The notes under the pieces: model-generated | What the model was told of the DNA's origin: nothing | What the model saw: only the letters and a program-made list of their open reading frames with translations | The model's database searches: none | Source: Clitopilus passeckerianus | Taxonomy: Eukaryota; Basidiomycota; Agaricomycetes; Agaricales; Entolomataceae | Length of the DNA: 64,000 nt | Direction of reading: 5' to 3' | NCBI GenBank assembly: GCA_944990035.1 | Contig: CALYLX010000144.1 | Span: forward strand, 124,001-188,000 | Made by a program: the position numbers and the translations under genes | Shown: piece by piece, positions 10,331 through 22,429 of the stretch | Position numbering within the stretch: the first letter of the stretch is position 1 | How the letters are laid out: every line of letters begins with the position of its first letter

Positions 10331-10792
10331 TGTTACAGTTACCTTGGATACGCACCCGGACTCTTTTTCCTTTTACTCATCTACCATTACTATCCCCGCC
10401 CCGCTTACGTTTATACAATTACTCAGTACTGCTGCGCATTACTCATCCCTTTAGCTATGATTACTCAGTATTCTCATGATCGTGGGATACTTGTACTATA
10501 TTTACTTATCATGACTCGTCGTGACTCTTACTCTGACTCACTCCGAGTCATACTTACTTTTGCTTACTTAGCATTGCTGCGCAATGCCCAACCCTTAGCC
10601 CTACTCTTCATGTATAAATACTTTCACGCTTTCAGTCTTGCTTCCCCAGCTTGACCTAAAAGCCTATACATCGCTATTTGCTTTAACTTCGACTCGCTCG
10701 ATTACTCTCGCTCGTCTCTACAAAGGCTGGTAGAGGACTAAGCAGCTGAACTCTTGATACTTGGTTGAGCACGTAGCGATACTAGCTTAACA
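10331..10792 (+). repeat. GYP1 3' LTR, 462 bp
   Basis: It matches the 5' LTR with three transitions. TATAAA lies at 10613 and the inferred start at 10647. A read-out RNA from here would have its first AUG at 10797, in frame with the severed 3' part of the F-box gene. Confidence 0.95.
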
Positions 10793-10797
10793 GCTCA
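10793..10797. repeat. Target-site duplication of GYP1, right copy (GCTCA)
   Basis: The pentamer directly follows the LTR end TAACA and is identical to 4714-4718. Confidence 0.93.
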
Positions 10798-12104
10798 TGC
10801 CAAATCGTGTGATGCTCTTCAAACAGGTGCACTCCAAGGTGGAGCTCGCTTTAGAGCGATCCGATCCAGCTCCGCTTTCCGTGTATTACATGGGTTATTC
10901 CGCAGCTGGGTACAAGGCCGACCAGGAAGACTTCATTCGGGCATTGTGGAGGTCTTCTTCTCGCTGGGCCAGGCTTCATACGGATACTCTCCCTGGTGGA
11001 ATGGATGGGGAGCTCCCGTTATTGGAGCAACTATTCTACCAAACTCCTCACTATGTGACGCATCGGATTTTACCCGCTACGTTCGGAAACGCACCTCGGC
11101 TCAAGCAGGTTGCTTTACGTTCTTACGGCCACGATCCCCTCGACATGATGCTCTCTTTACATCAAATTGAAGTCCTTGACATTATTATGCAAGGGCGTCG
11201 CTATCTTCCGGCTCAGGTCCTTTGCAAGATGCCAGCCCTAGTATCATTCACTTATAGTTGTCCTCAAGGTCGAGAGGGGGATTCTTACGTGGTTCATCAG
11301 CAGCTACACTCCCTTACTACGGACTCTCTGGGCACCTTCATGATGATCCATTTTCCCCAACTCCGATCTCTTACTCTTGATAACCCTCCCCATTCGCGGG
11401 TGAGAACTACTCCAATCACGATAGTTCTCAAATTTGTGCACCAAAACGAGTTTATGCTCACGTCTTTATCACTCGGGAGAGTCAAATACGACGATATATT
11501 CTCCCTCTTTGAACTTTTTCACGCTCTACCCCATCTTATCTGTCTCCAAATAATTGAACGACATTCTTGGTCAGAGTCATTCTGGAATCAATCAAACCCG
11601 CTAGTCGCAGAAGATAATGAATGGCGGGTCCCCTGGAGAAAAATATTCTCAGCCCTCAGGCGTACCGAGTCGAACAATATTCTCCCCCGCCTCACAACCC
11701 TCGACCTCCAAACACGACAGACTACTTTCTTGATGGAAGGTATGATGGATCTTCTCCTCCAAATGTTGATTTCCAGGGCCAGCAGCCGTCCCGTGGACAC
11801 ACACGTTATCTGCCTATCCCAACACCCCACTTCATTTCACAGTCGTCGGGAGGTCCCAACCATGTTGGTCGACGAATTGACCGAGGCGACACGGTCATCC
11901 GCAGGATTGCTAGAAGCGACGGCTGGTATGGTTCTCGTTCCAAGTTATAGCTCGCGGAAAAGCCCGTATTACGACCCTGTTGGCCTCTCTTGCGATTCGG
12001 GGAGGGAGAAATGGCTCTTGGAAATCGTCACCAGAGCAAGAGGTTCACAGAGTGACGATGATGGGACATTGGATGTATTGCCCCCGCCTATGATTAACTG
12101 GTGA
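10798..12104 (+). pseudogene. F-box gene, 3' part (severed by GYP1)
   Basis: This is the continuation of the frame that starts at 4529. The codon at 10797-10799 is ATG (in the intact gene the Met of RLMPNR), so this part alone is an ORF of 435 residues beginning MPNRVMLFKQV. It has the leucine-rich irregular repeats typical of the substrate-binding half of fungal F-box proteins (ALVSFTYSCPQ, LRSLTLDNPP, LTSLSLGRVKYDD, LICLQIIERHSW). It ends GTLDVLPPPMINW with TGA at 12102. The coding sequence shows no other break, which fits a young insertion. The pseudogene at 37465-37767 matches both this sequence across the insertion point (NRRMLFRQV) and its last residues (LDVFPSPMINL). Without its F-box end, any protein made would lack the Skp1-binding domain. 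Confidence 0.82.
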
Positions 12105-12416
12105 CCATTTAATTACGCACTACCTCCACCACCCTCTTCTTAATATACAGTACATCTTCCATGTTTCATTCCATTCTTCCGTACTTCATCCGACTCGGAC
12201 GCGTTTGTCCTACCGATTCCCGCCAACGTGCAGATATATTAGAAGGAAGTATAATTGATCAGACCTTTCAGTTCTACCCCCGGTGAAGAGGCGCACGGGT
12301 CCTGAAAGGGAAAAGGTGAGCTCAAATGCGATCGGGATCGCACTGAACTTACCAAACCCAACCAAAACCCACTGCCTCGAGTTCGTGGGGCTTTTAGCTG
12401 ATCAACACACACCAAC

Positions 12417-13761
12417 AGTGCGTGTAGACGCGTTGTAATGTAGCCAGCAATTGGTGGAAAAAGGTATTACAATATCTCCAGCGACTTTTGGGAATTATAG
12501 TGTGTGTCCAATGAGTAGCTGCATCGAGTAAATACTATAATTCCTACCCAGATGACTTGAATGGCAATTTTTGTCTGAATAAAATCCTGCTGAGCCCCAT
12601 TATAATTGCACTTAATCCCTTCGCGGCTACATTATAATTTGAATACGTAACATCGGGGGCAGGGGCATTGACTCGGCAATCCGGTCCTACTACCCGAAAA
12701 CTCAGAATTCACGAGTTCTCCTACGCCTTATTGCATGCTCCCAGCACGCTACATTTTGCTCCGAATCCGTGCTATTACTAGCTAACCAGATCCTAAAGTA
12801 AGCCCAGAAGACGCGGCGAAATGTGCATGATTGAACCCCCGCTTGATCGATGATGCCGAACGTCAGCCTATTGGCCGCACAGTGAGCGGCTGACTTCTGC
12901 CGAGAGGCCAATCAATGGACAATCCTACTCCGACGAGCTTCTTGGTCCAGCAAGAATTCGGTTGTATTGTATTACTTATCCAGCTGCACATACCTAACGT
13001 AGACACATTATAGAGCACTAATAGAGTCATATACTATACATACACTGTAAATCAGAGTTAGCCGCGGCCCAATCTACGATATTGAAAAGGTCAGACGAAG
13101 CTCGAAAGATCGGTAGGGTTTTCTATACATTCCGTGATCAAAGTCATGTTCGACGCTGAACTCCACCAACCAAGGGGAAGAATATATATCAACAGCCGAA
13201 AATAGAGACAGCAGTAATACTCATTGCCTTTTATAATTACTTATCTCTACTCTCTGTCGTCACTGGCTTTCTGTAAGAAAGAACGCGGTGTTTGTGTACC
13301 ATATATCGAGCATTTGGAAAGAAAGGGTATCCGCTCGCTATTTTTGCGCCGGCTAGAGCATAGACCGACCAAGACAAGGCCCTCCGAAAGCTTTGTACCC
13401 TTCTCCAACCAAAAGAGACAGCCCGGCTTGAGGAGCGAGGAAAAACAACAGGTAGAGAAAGTTGCAACAACGAGGAATCAAACCCTCGAGTGCCAAAAAT
13501 GAGCAACCATACTAAAACCACTAAGCCAAAGGGCCATTGTAAACATTACATGACATAGCACTATCACTCCGTAATCGACCTGACCTGAATTATAGTACGG
13601 AAATCTTGCCATCTGCGTTATAATGGGCGTCGTATCATTGATTGCGGGTGTAACGATCATATGTGTATTATAATACATTAAGTAAATCAGCTCAGGGGGG
13701 CCGTATTGTAATACCATTTTCCACCAATTGCTGGATGTATTACAAAACGGCTACACGGACT
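12417..13761. repeat. 1.35-kb inverted-terminal-repeat element, copy 1
   Basis: The left end (TTGTAATGTAGCCAGCAATT near 12434) is the inverse of the right end near 13705-13746. Both enclose the same GGTGGAAAA-GGTATTACAATA track, giving TIRs of roughly 40-55 bp. The interior is non-coding, rich in ATTATAAT motifs, and contains a tRNA-like stretch on the minus strand. A diverged copy lies at 40455-41851. I see no transposase and no clear target duplication, so outer limits are approximate. It is probably a non-autonomous DNA transposon. Confidence 0.7.
13462..13536 (-). other. tRNA-like sequence inside the TIR element (degenerate)
   Basis: On the minus strand a TGGCTTAGTGG A-box-like start and a GGGTTTGATTCC B-box-like end are correctly spaced. 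Stems are poor and no sound anticodon arm forms. It is probably a relic that keeps Pol III promoter boxes. Confidence 0.4.
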
Positions 13762-15159
13762 CCTCCACACACTTAGACACCTTGCGAAAGCTGCAGATAG
13801 CGTTCCGTTGATGTAAAGTAGTATAGTTCAATCAATCAAATATATTCCAAATCAAAACGGGCCTCGCGCACGACGACCTAGACCAATTAGACGATGGAGC
13901 CCGCAGTTTCCACGCCGAAGAATCACACAACAAGAGCCTAAGAGAACCACTCTCGCAGTAGAGGTTTCCGAGCAACAAGCCGTCGATTACTTGAGATTCT
14001 ACCTACGAAATAGAGGAGCTTTTTATACCTAAAATTACGTGGTCTGTACACTACTGGCAAGGCTACCGATTGGTAAGAACCATGGAAATTTTAGAGTAGA
14101 GAATGCAAACGCGATGAGAATGACAATTTCTCGATCCTCGAGAGTAATGTGATTCACGCGAACATGAGGATATGTGGCCGTTTATGGTAATGATGTCCGG
14201 TCGGATCGGTCGGGAGACATTCGTGAACTTGGCGGAGCATCCAGAAAGCCAAAGTAACCATGTGGTTTCTCTGAAATCTCTCTCAAACTTCAGGAGAACT
14301 TCTCGATTGAACTTTGTTGCGAAATGTTATGTTTTGCCGATTCAGCATCGGCACTAGGTCTGCTGGACCAATGAGCGCTCGAGTTATCTCGCGGATCATC
14401 AGATCATCAATATCGCACTGCCACAATTTCGTAGAATCCTAGGTATCATAGAACACGTCCTCGCACAAGTATAGGCTGATATTTCATAGTAATACCACTT
14501 GTATTGGATAGGAAAATGACATTATTATTGTACGGAAATGTTACATTTCGCGTAAATATACGGTTAACCGCGGCAGCGCCGTGTCACCGGTCGCATCCTC
14601 CCTTGGTCGATGCGACTGAACTGGCACCAAATATTTGCGTGAGATGGAGAGACCATGACTTGAGTGAAGTGAAAGCAAATACCGGTCTAAACTTGAGGTT
14701 ACGTTCATTACAATTCTCAAGGACACCCCCATCCGAGTCGCACATGCATGACAGACGAGGTATTGAAGAGGTGTCGACGTCATCTAAAAGCTCCAGCAAT
14801 CGCAATGAATTAGCTTTCTTCGGGAAGAACTTATTGTATGTCGGAGCGTAAGTTTATCCTGTCAACTATCAAATTATCACCCTTGGTGCATCCGTGGTCC
14901 TGATCTCTTACGAATGGAAGCCTAGTAGTTTCTACCATCTGGCGGGTAATCTCGACGAACGGAATCAAGAGGGGAATATGATGGATGCACCACCCACACC
15001 TTTGGTACCTGTCAATGTCCTACCCTAACGTGCCATCAATTTCGCTCGCATCGTCCCTCATCTCTTTTCCACACTCTCGTCTTGTTCGTTTGCATCGCAC
15101 AACAACTTCTGCCCCTCATTCGCGATAAGAAGAGATAAACCTCCAGTGTAAAGGTAAGA
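13762..15159. other. non-coding stretch
   Basis: Only short, compositionally unremarkable open frames are present on either strand, with no matching splice sites. I see nothing to annotate. Confidence 0.5.
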
Positions 15160-16250
15160 TAATCCAGCTATTCAGCTTACCTACCCAGCTAACAATTCTC
15201 TGCTACAGAGGCCACCTACCTCGACCATCCAAATGACTGGAGATCAATCTTTCTGGCTATACGCCATGCGTTCCCACCAAGACGACACTACAGTATGACA
15301 CTCGTATCCCTCCTACGTTACCCACCACGCCCTCGCCTACCTCAGTCGTGGCACCACTTCGTTGGAATCTCCTTGCCGAACCTGCCACCGAACCACGAAG
15401 GGCAAGATCCAAACCGCTCCGGACAAGGAAGGCCCCGCTACTCTAGCGTGCTGAGCAGCTACATTGGAGGAAGCGGTTGAAGGGAGATGGGACATGATGC
15501 TGTCTGCTGGTCATCATGCTGGCATTTCAAATTCGCCCGTCATGCCATCGTCGATTCGGTGGTAAGCATTCGCTTTCGACATCCAACGATATCCTTCTAA
15601 TGCAAATTTTCGTCAAGTCCTGCTGTCATCGCATGCCTTTCTGGCTTGTATCTTCGTCTCGGCTCTGTACACGCCACAAACCGTCAATCCTTCCCCCGCG
15701 ATGATTCTCTGCACATTTGTTCCGACATTCGTGAGCCAAGGAGTGTACCGGACAGGGCGCATTGAGGAGAAACGGAGTCCGTAGTAAGTGATCTCTTATG
15801 ACCTCCAGCCAGCGCCACGCTAATCGAGCTTCTTCTATTAGAGGTAACAGGTCGTTTTCTCCGTTCAGGGCTATTAGCTGTCCTTTAACCTCTGGTCGAC
15901 GTCGATTCTATTCTCTACTTGCGCTGAGCCTCGAGGAGCGTGCTCACTTTCCGGCATACCATGAAGAGTCTGAGTTCGCCGAGAAAAGGTGTTCCACTGT
16001 ACGACGGATCGACCAGTCTTCACCGCCAGGATGTCATCCTTTTCTGGTGCGCCCTGTTGCTCGTGATAAGAACCAAAGGTGAGGTATTCGTCTCTTCACT
16101 CTTTGAGAATGAAAGCTAACTCGAAACTTAGTTTTGTCGTACTTGGCCTCTATGTTGGCTCTTTTATGAGAGTGACATCTGGCGGAGTGTAGCCGCCCTG
16201 GAGTTCGTTATACTGCTACTGTGCGGAATTAAATCGACATATGTAGCTTC
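15160..16250 (+). pseudogene. Decayed multi-exon gene, unidentified
   Basis: Several good intron signatures line up on the plus strand: GTAAGATAATC...CTACAG (about 15152-15208), GTAAGTGATCTC...CTATTAG (about 15784-15840) and GTGAGGTATTCG...AACTTAG (about 16080-16132). Exons between them read sensible peptides (FWLYAMRSHQDD, THHALAYLSRG, FAFDIQRYPSNANF, LFWCALLLVIRTK) but only by changing frame at least twice, and stop codons intervene. The hydrophobic LFWCALLLVI suggests a membrane segment. I do not recognise the family. The decay could partly reflect base-calling errors. Confidence 0.35.
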
Positions 16251-16899
16251 TCAAAATGGTACATACTTATTCTACATGGCTCCTGCTGTCAACCATACAC
16301 CTCATGAATGTATAGAGTTTCCTGCTATTGTGTGTCCCTACTCGCTGCCGTGACGATAGCACCGCGTTTTCGGGATGATACACATAATCCTGGAAGGCTC
16401 TTACGACTTAGTTAGATACCTCCCTTCAGTAGCTTTATATGAACTTGCGCTTTTGTGCAAGACAAAGCGGGTCTCGTTTACCATTCGAGCAGACGCTCAA
16501 CGTTCAACCAGCACCTATCGTCCACACATTCCATGAATCCAGACAAGCCAAATGAGCTAGCGTCACAGATCAGTACTCAGTTACGACTTGAAGCAAAGTT
16601 ATATTGGGATTTCGCGAACATATGACAAACTGACGTCAATACATTCTACCAGGTACTGTAACTGCGGCGTCGAACTGGAGAAACTGGTGCAGTGCTAGCT
16701 GACAGTATGAGGGGATGTATGTGAACTCCACTTCGTCAGCAGGACCCCAATATAACCCATTCTCTCAAAGCCGAAACCCTCCATTCCACCACGGAGCTCG
16801 GCGTCATGCACTGGTAGGCAGATCACCCGGAAGAATATCTCTGCGTAAAGAAACCTCACTCAGTAAGTTTCAACTGTCAAACGAAACATGTCGAGTTAA
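16251..16899. other. non-coding stretch
   Basis: No convincing open frame, splice pair or repeat is visible between the decayed gene and the minus-strand tandem modules. Confidence 0.45.
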
Positions 16900-19450
16900 C
16901 TGACCCCGAAGTAGACCTCATTACTCTACCACCATTGCATCATTCAGGTGGGGTCCACCAGCGACGGTGCCTAACGTCTGCCAGCCAGCGCCAGCCGCAT
17001 CCTGTACGCGTGGATGCGAAAAAGGCGAAAAAGGCGGAAGTGGGGAGCGACCATCCCCGTCGCCAAGAAGCTCACAAAGTCGGCCTTCGCTGGTAACGAT
17101 TCTCCTTTGCCGTAGGTGGAGTATCCCGGCGCTTTGGTTAAGCGTATGTCCGTTCATGGGGCAGAAATGGGATGTGCAGAGATATCATGAATGGTGGAGG
17201 GCGCGAGCGATAGCGTGAGACTAGACGAAGAAGTCTGTCAGCCAAGTTCGAGAATCATATGGGACGTGAGAAGCTTACCTCAAGATGGACCACATAAGGG
17301 TTTACCGTACGACAACCAAATATCCCGCCCTTGGTGTCGTCTCCACGGCGTCAATCTTTCCCATGCCGCCCTCAATCACTTCCGTCAGATCCTTCTGTGT
17401 CCTCCTACGCGTCGCCTTCGAGTACGTGCATGATTGTGGAAGCCGATCACGCAACGGACGCGCTATGGCATCCTGGTCCATGCTACTGGGCCACCAGGAG
17501 AGAGATTTGTGACGCTTGGGCGTAGAGGCGTCTCCGGAAGCGATGAATTCGTGGACTGCCGTCTTTTCGTCACAAATGTCCGCACCCACGGGAGCAGTTT
17601 GATGTGCTGGAAGAGGAGCTGAATCCGATTTGAGTATTAGTTAATAAAGAAGGAAGTAGTTGTGTGTACGCTTACCATTGGGACGCTCAGGATGTTCATC
17701 AAGCTACTCCAGCCCTAGGCCATCTGGCCACATGTACACCAGTCTCGACTTCAACCACCGAAAAGAAGTTGACGAGGCTGACGGCGAACAGAAAGACGAG
17801 GCATATCACCCGAGCAGCTGAACGAGATGAATTAGACCAAGTATCGAAGAGAAAGAAAGATAAGTCAAACCTGCACTGAGATAAACCCTTGTCGGAGCCT
17901 CCAGAAACCACTCAGACTGATGTATAGCCCTCCCAATGTCCCATCCACGGCCAAAATCCAACCCAACAGGACCAAGGAAACGAGCTTCAGGCCGCTTGTC
18001 CTGCTGTTCCCTTCGTATAAAGGAGCACCGCACGAAGACAAATGGGGAGGAACAGGAGTGGAAGAAGCGGATAGCCGGGCTCTTCGCTGGGGACGATCCT
18101 CCTCAGCCGTAGGTGGAATATCCTGGTGCTCTGGTTAAGCGTATGAGGGGTCGTATGACTGGACATGGATGCGCAGAGATATTGTAGGTGGTGAATGGTA
18201 GGGAGCGGAACCAAAATCATGGGGCTGAGGCAAGGCAATCGGTAAGTTAAATTATAAAATGAGATGTGAAGCGCTTACCTCAAAATGGATCACACGAGGG
18301 TTTACCCTACGACAGCCAAGTGCCCCCGCCCATGGTGTCATCTCCGAGAAGCCGATCTTCCCCATGCCCTCAACCACTGTCGTCAGATCCTCTCATGCCC
18401 TCCTACCAGCGGGGCTATGGCATCCTATTTCGTGACAGCAGGACGTAGAGGCGTCTCCACAGAGGATGGATTCATGGGGTGCCGTCTTTGTCTCGTCAGG
18501 AGCGTCTGTGATGCCGGGGAGCGCGAGCGATACTGCCAGGCTAGGTAGAGCAATCGGTCAGTCGGAATTGAGAATCGGATGAGACTCGAGGAGCTTACCT
18601 AGAGATGAACCCAATGTGGATTTAAACGCGACAACCGGGGGCTCGTGATTTCGTCTACATGACCTCAAGCCTGCTTATACCTCCCTCAACTACTTGCATA
18701 CCCTCCCATATCCTCCTACGGCTCGCCTCCGGGTACGTGCACGATCGTGGATGCGGATTGCGCAACTTGCGGGCTATGGCATCCTGGTCCGTGCTACTGG
18801 GCCGCCAGGAGGGAGTTTTGTGACGCTAAGATGTGGAAGCGTCTCCATAGAGGATGAATATCGATGAATTCGTGGGTGCCGTCTCCTCGTGACAAGGGCC
18901 CGCACCTGCGGGAAGAGGAGCTGAATCCGAGACGAGTATTAGTCAACTGAGATGATGAGAGAGTTGGGTATATGCTTACCATATGCTTAGGCTATGCATT
19001 AAGCAACTTCATCCCTTGGGCCATCCGGCCATATGTTCGCTAGTCTCGACTCCGACGATGAACTTGACGGGGCCGACGGCGTACGGAGAGGTGAGGCATA
19101 TCATCCCTGCACGAAATGAGTTAGAACGACGATCGAAGGGGAAAAAAGATTAGTCAAGCATACATTCAGATTAACCCTCGTTGCATCCTGCTTCAGCCCA
19201 GTTGTCCCACAACCCCTTCGTAAAGCAGCGCCGCACGAGGCTAAGATAGTTGAAGTAGTTGACGACAAATCGCAGGAACAGGAGCGTCAAATGTGGATCG
19301 GTATGATGCACTGCTACAGGTGGTTGGAGTCAGATCGTCATTCTGAGAGGCGTAGAGATAAAAGCTACCAGGAGGTAAGACGACATCACAGGTGGTAGTG
19401 ATCACAGTGGTAGACATGTTCGTCAAGCTGAAGGGTAGTATCTAGAGAAG
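16900..19450 (-). pseudogene. Tandem, diverged copies of a spliced minus-strand gene module
   Basis: At least two, and probably three, related blocks follow one another. One shared exon lies at about 17275-17545, 18290-18445 and 18600-18830; the first reads WWPSSMDQDAIARPLRDRLP and ends at a GAG|GTAAGC donor. A second shared exon reads LNQSAGILHLRQRRIV at about 17120 and LNQSTRIFHLRLRRIV at about 18120. A third reads VICLVFLFAVSLVNFF near 17800 and MICLTSPYAVGPVKF near 19060, which is hydrophobic and may be a membrane segment. Frames shift between exons and no complete gene assembles. The family is unknown to me. Confidence 0.4.
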
Positions 19451-19801
19451 ATGACGACATAAGTATTGGGAAAAATCCGAAGGAGACAACAAGAACTCGC
19501 TTACCAGTCATTCAAATTCGATCAGCCGTTCCTCCACTTCTCAATCCCATCGTGCCACATGCTCGTGAGAGCCGATATGTATTGAAACGGTGTCTTGTTT
19601 CCGTAAATTCGCGAGACATCGACAAGAACGTAAGAGAAGAGAAGAAACGCGGAGTTGGAAACCTTGATGATTGTGGCTTCAGGGCAGGTCGCGTCGCGTA
19701 AATCGTCAGTCACTCAACGTGTACATTCCATGTCCCTGTGCTTAGACTAAGATATCTTTCAACCTTCGTGATATATCCGCCCTCGAACTCATATATATAC
19801 G

Positions 19802-21670
19802 ATGCATGACACGCAGCTGCCGGATGATATCCTATTACAGATCGCCGGCTTTCTAGACGATCATTCCGCCCAGAACCTCTACCTTACGAAGAGTTCCTTA
19901 CTAGATCTCGCTCGAGATTTGAGATATAGAGAGATTTCACTACTATCAACCCCAAACATTTCTCTAGACAGCATGATCGAATATACCCAATATTTATTGT
20001 ACGTAGCCACTCCATCCTCTTTATCCTCCCAACCATCTCTCACACCAACAGAACCACCGACATCTCGCGAAGAATCCGCTGCCTCACACTCGACAGCTCC
20101 AAAATCTCCACTACGACCTATCGTCCCTCTGGCCGACAAACCCAATAATCAAGAAGGCCTCCTCGAAGCTCAAACGTGCCTTCATGTCATCATCCACACG
20201 AAAACAGTCCGAGTTACTCTCAAACCTATCCCACCAGCTCATCCAAAATCTCCCCAACCTCAACAGCCTCACAATCATATCTCACGACCCCGAAAGCCCT
20301 CTCTTTGTTTCGCTCGTCTCGTCACTCTGGAAGCGGTTGCAAGAGCTGGCGGCTGTGGGGAAGTCACTCCGACGACTGCGTCTCCGGGTTGCACTTGGTC
20401 ACTTTCATAAACTCGTGCCTAGTTCTTCGGAAGTAGAAGCGTGGTGGTTGATGAATCGTCTAGAAAGTCTGGAGATACAAGTTTACAGGCACGAGGCTGG
20501 AGCTGGTCTATCGTCGTTGTGTTCCCTTCTTTCCTTATCAAGCGCTCGTCAATGTCCGTTACGGTCTACTGTTTCAGAGGATAGTACCGCACTGAGACCT
20601 CAAACGAAGCTAGACGCCTCTCATCCTCCTCAACTCCGGTCCTTATCCCTGCACTTCCACTCGGGCAGAATCCAACAACACATCTTCAACCTCCTCTTCA
20701 GCTCTCTAAATTCTACTAGTGTTCCACCCTCATCACCCTCCCCATCTTCCACCCCATTCCCTCACCTCACCCACCTCTCCCTCACCTCATCCGCTATCCC
20801 ACCCTTCATGCCATCCGCAACAACCCCCCTCGCCATCCAATCCCCTACCATAACCCACCTCCGCCTCTCCCCCCAACCCATCTTCGGCTCCGGTGTAGAT
20901 CTGCCCCCATTCTCTCCGGCTGGGACTTTCGAGATGGTACCCTCAATGCCCTCTCTAATATACCTACAAATTGTCGGGCTAAGGGATAATATACAAGTAG
21001 AATCGGACCAGGGCCTGTGCACAGTTAGAGCCTACCTCACCCGTACCGAACTCACACACCTTCAAACCCTCATCTTCGACCCCTCCTCCCCCTCTCATTT
21101 CGGCAACTTCAGTTTTTCCTCCGAGGTGGGCCGCTGGGGAAGCCTTTATACCCTTCTGAGACCTTCCGATCCTCCTTGTCCCACATCCGGTAGTTCTCCG
21201 TCGGGTTGGTAACGTTGACACCGGAGCACTTGGTGTTGATGGCGAGGTTTCTGCCTGGGCTGCGGGAGTTGTGTGTATGTATTGGGGCGGAGGGTGGGGA
21301 GGGACCTTTTCGGGGGTCGTATGGGGATGGAAACAATGGGGAGGAAGAGGACGAGGAGCCGGAGTTGGAGTTGGAGTTGAAAGGTTGGTCGGATCTGGGT
21401 CGTAGGAAACCCAAATCTCCCCATGTGCGGAAAACGGAGGAAGATAGTAGGACGAGGATGATGGATCGGTTTGTGCAAGAGTTGGGTGCCAGCGAGGAGG
21501 AAGTGAGCGAAGAGTTTGAAGGTTGGGGTGTTGAGGTGGTTAGGATTGAGGTACGGAACTTGGATGAGCGGGATGCTCGAAGGGTTAAGGAGGGGATTAG
21601 AGGGATAGTGCCGAGGGTAAAGAGTGTTGAGGTTGGTGGGGGGTGTATCTGTGTCGGAGGGTATAGTTAG
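19802..21670 (+). CDS. F-box protein with leucine-rich C-terminus (one probable frame break)
   Basis: The proposed exons are 19802-19998, 20052-21125 and 21194-21670. Intron 1 uses a strong GTACGT donor and intron 2 uses GTGGGC...GGTAG. The N-terminus is an F-box (LPDDILLQIAGFLDDHSA, LYLTKSSLLDLARDLRYREI). After intron 1 the frame gives SRRIRCLTLDSSKI, a common F-box-protein continuation. Leucine-rich, repeat-like sequence follows (NLPNLNSLTIISH, LRSLSLHFHSG, LTHLSLTSSA, LIYLQIVGLRD). The last exon is Glu-rich. The exons sum to one base short of a whole frame. The shift lies near AAA at 20138-20140, where one more A would join two good reading frames. It is therefore either a base-call error or a recent inactivation. 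An SCF substrate-receptor role is inferred from the family. Confidence 0.65.
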
Positions 21671-22429
21671 GGCGATTTGATGGCGAGGAAGCGTGGAAGG
21701 CAAATAGGTTTACATTATCTCGTGTTTCTTGACCGACACTATATGTAGCTGACAATGGAGGAGTTTGGAAGGGAATTTCGCGCGTAATTCCCCGTTGATT
21801 TTGCTGATTTCGGACGAGCCTCCATGAAAATTCGGGAAAACGGAGCAATGGATTTCGTCAAGAAAACTGGACTAACCCTCCTCAAAGTCCGGCAGAATCA
21901 GTCGGGATTTTATTCGCTCGAGAAAGAGTTGAAGCCTTCGGAATGGCGCTCTATTGCGAGCAAATTCATATGTTACTTCGTGTGATTCATGCTTGGATTC
22001 TACTGGAGCAACAAAGTATATTCTAATGCTCAATTCGATCAATGTTCGTGACCTCTTGGGAGCATAACATGACCGAGAACTTGTACTCTCTGACGTCACA
22101 AGCAAACGTTGACACAGGAGCACCGTACTTTATCTCTGTATTCACTAGAGAACGTTCAAGAGACAATGTCATCAAGAAGCATTGAATAAGGTCGCTGTAG
22201 GTGATCGATGTCCACGCAGATGTCTGAAATCTGAATCTGAAATCAGGCGCGAAATCCTATTCTAACTTCCCTAAGGTTACTACCGATTTGTTTTCGTACC
22301 TTAGATTGCAAATTTGACGCTCAAGTAGCGCTCAAGGGCTTGATCAAGGCCACGTTGAGATTTGGCTGAACATGAGGCACCGCGATTTACACCTTTCATC
22401 TCGACCATCACCTGGTATCCTCCTCTATC
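21671..22429. other. intergenic, nothing recognised
   Basis: The proline-rich minus-strand frames near here are antisense to the acidic last exon of the F-box gene or lack support. No repeat or RNA gene is visible. Confidence 0.5.

Larger units (their letters stand above)
4719..10792 (+). mobile_element. GYP1: Ty3/gypsy chromovirus LTR retrotransposon, 6074 bp
   Basis: This is a complete element: LTR 4719-5180, primer-binding site, gag, pol and LTR 10331-10792. GCTCA duplications flank it. The pol order PR-RT-RNaseH-IN followed by a chromodomain places it with the Ty3/gypsy chromoviruses. The two LTRs differ at three positions (4865/10477, 4897/10509, 5022/10634), or 0.65%, so the insertion is recent. 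All three differences are transitions and two fall at CpG. Pol contains one in-frame TGA at 6761, so this copy is probably not autonomous. It sits inside, and in the same orientation as, an F-box gene. Confidence 0.95.

Noticed and set aside
21146..21703. Proline-rich minus-strand open frame of 185 codons
   Set aside because: It is the antisense of the Glu-rich last exon of the F-box gene and has no splice or start support.
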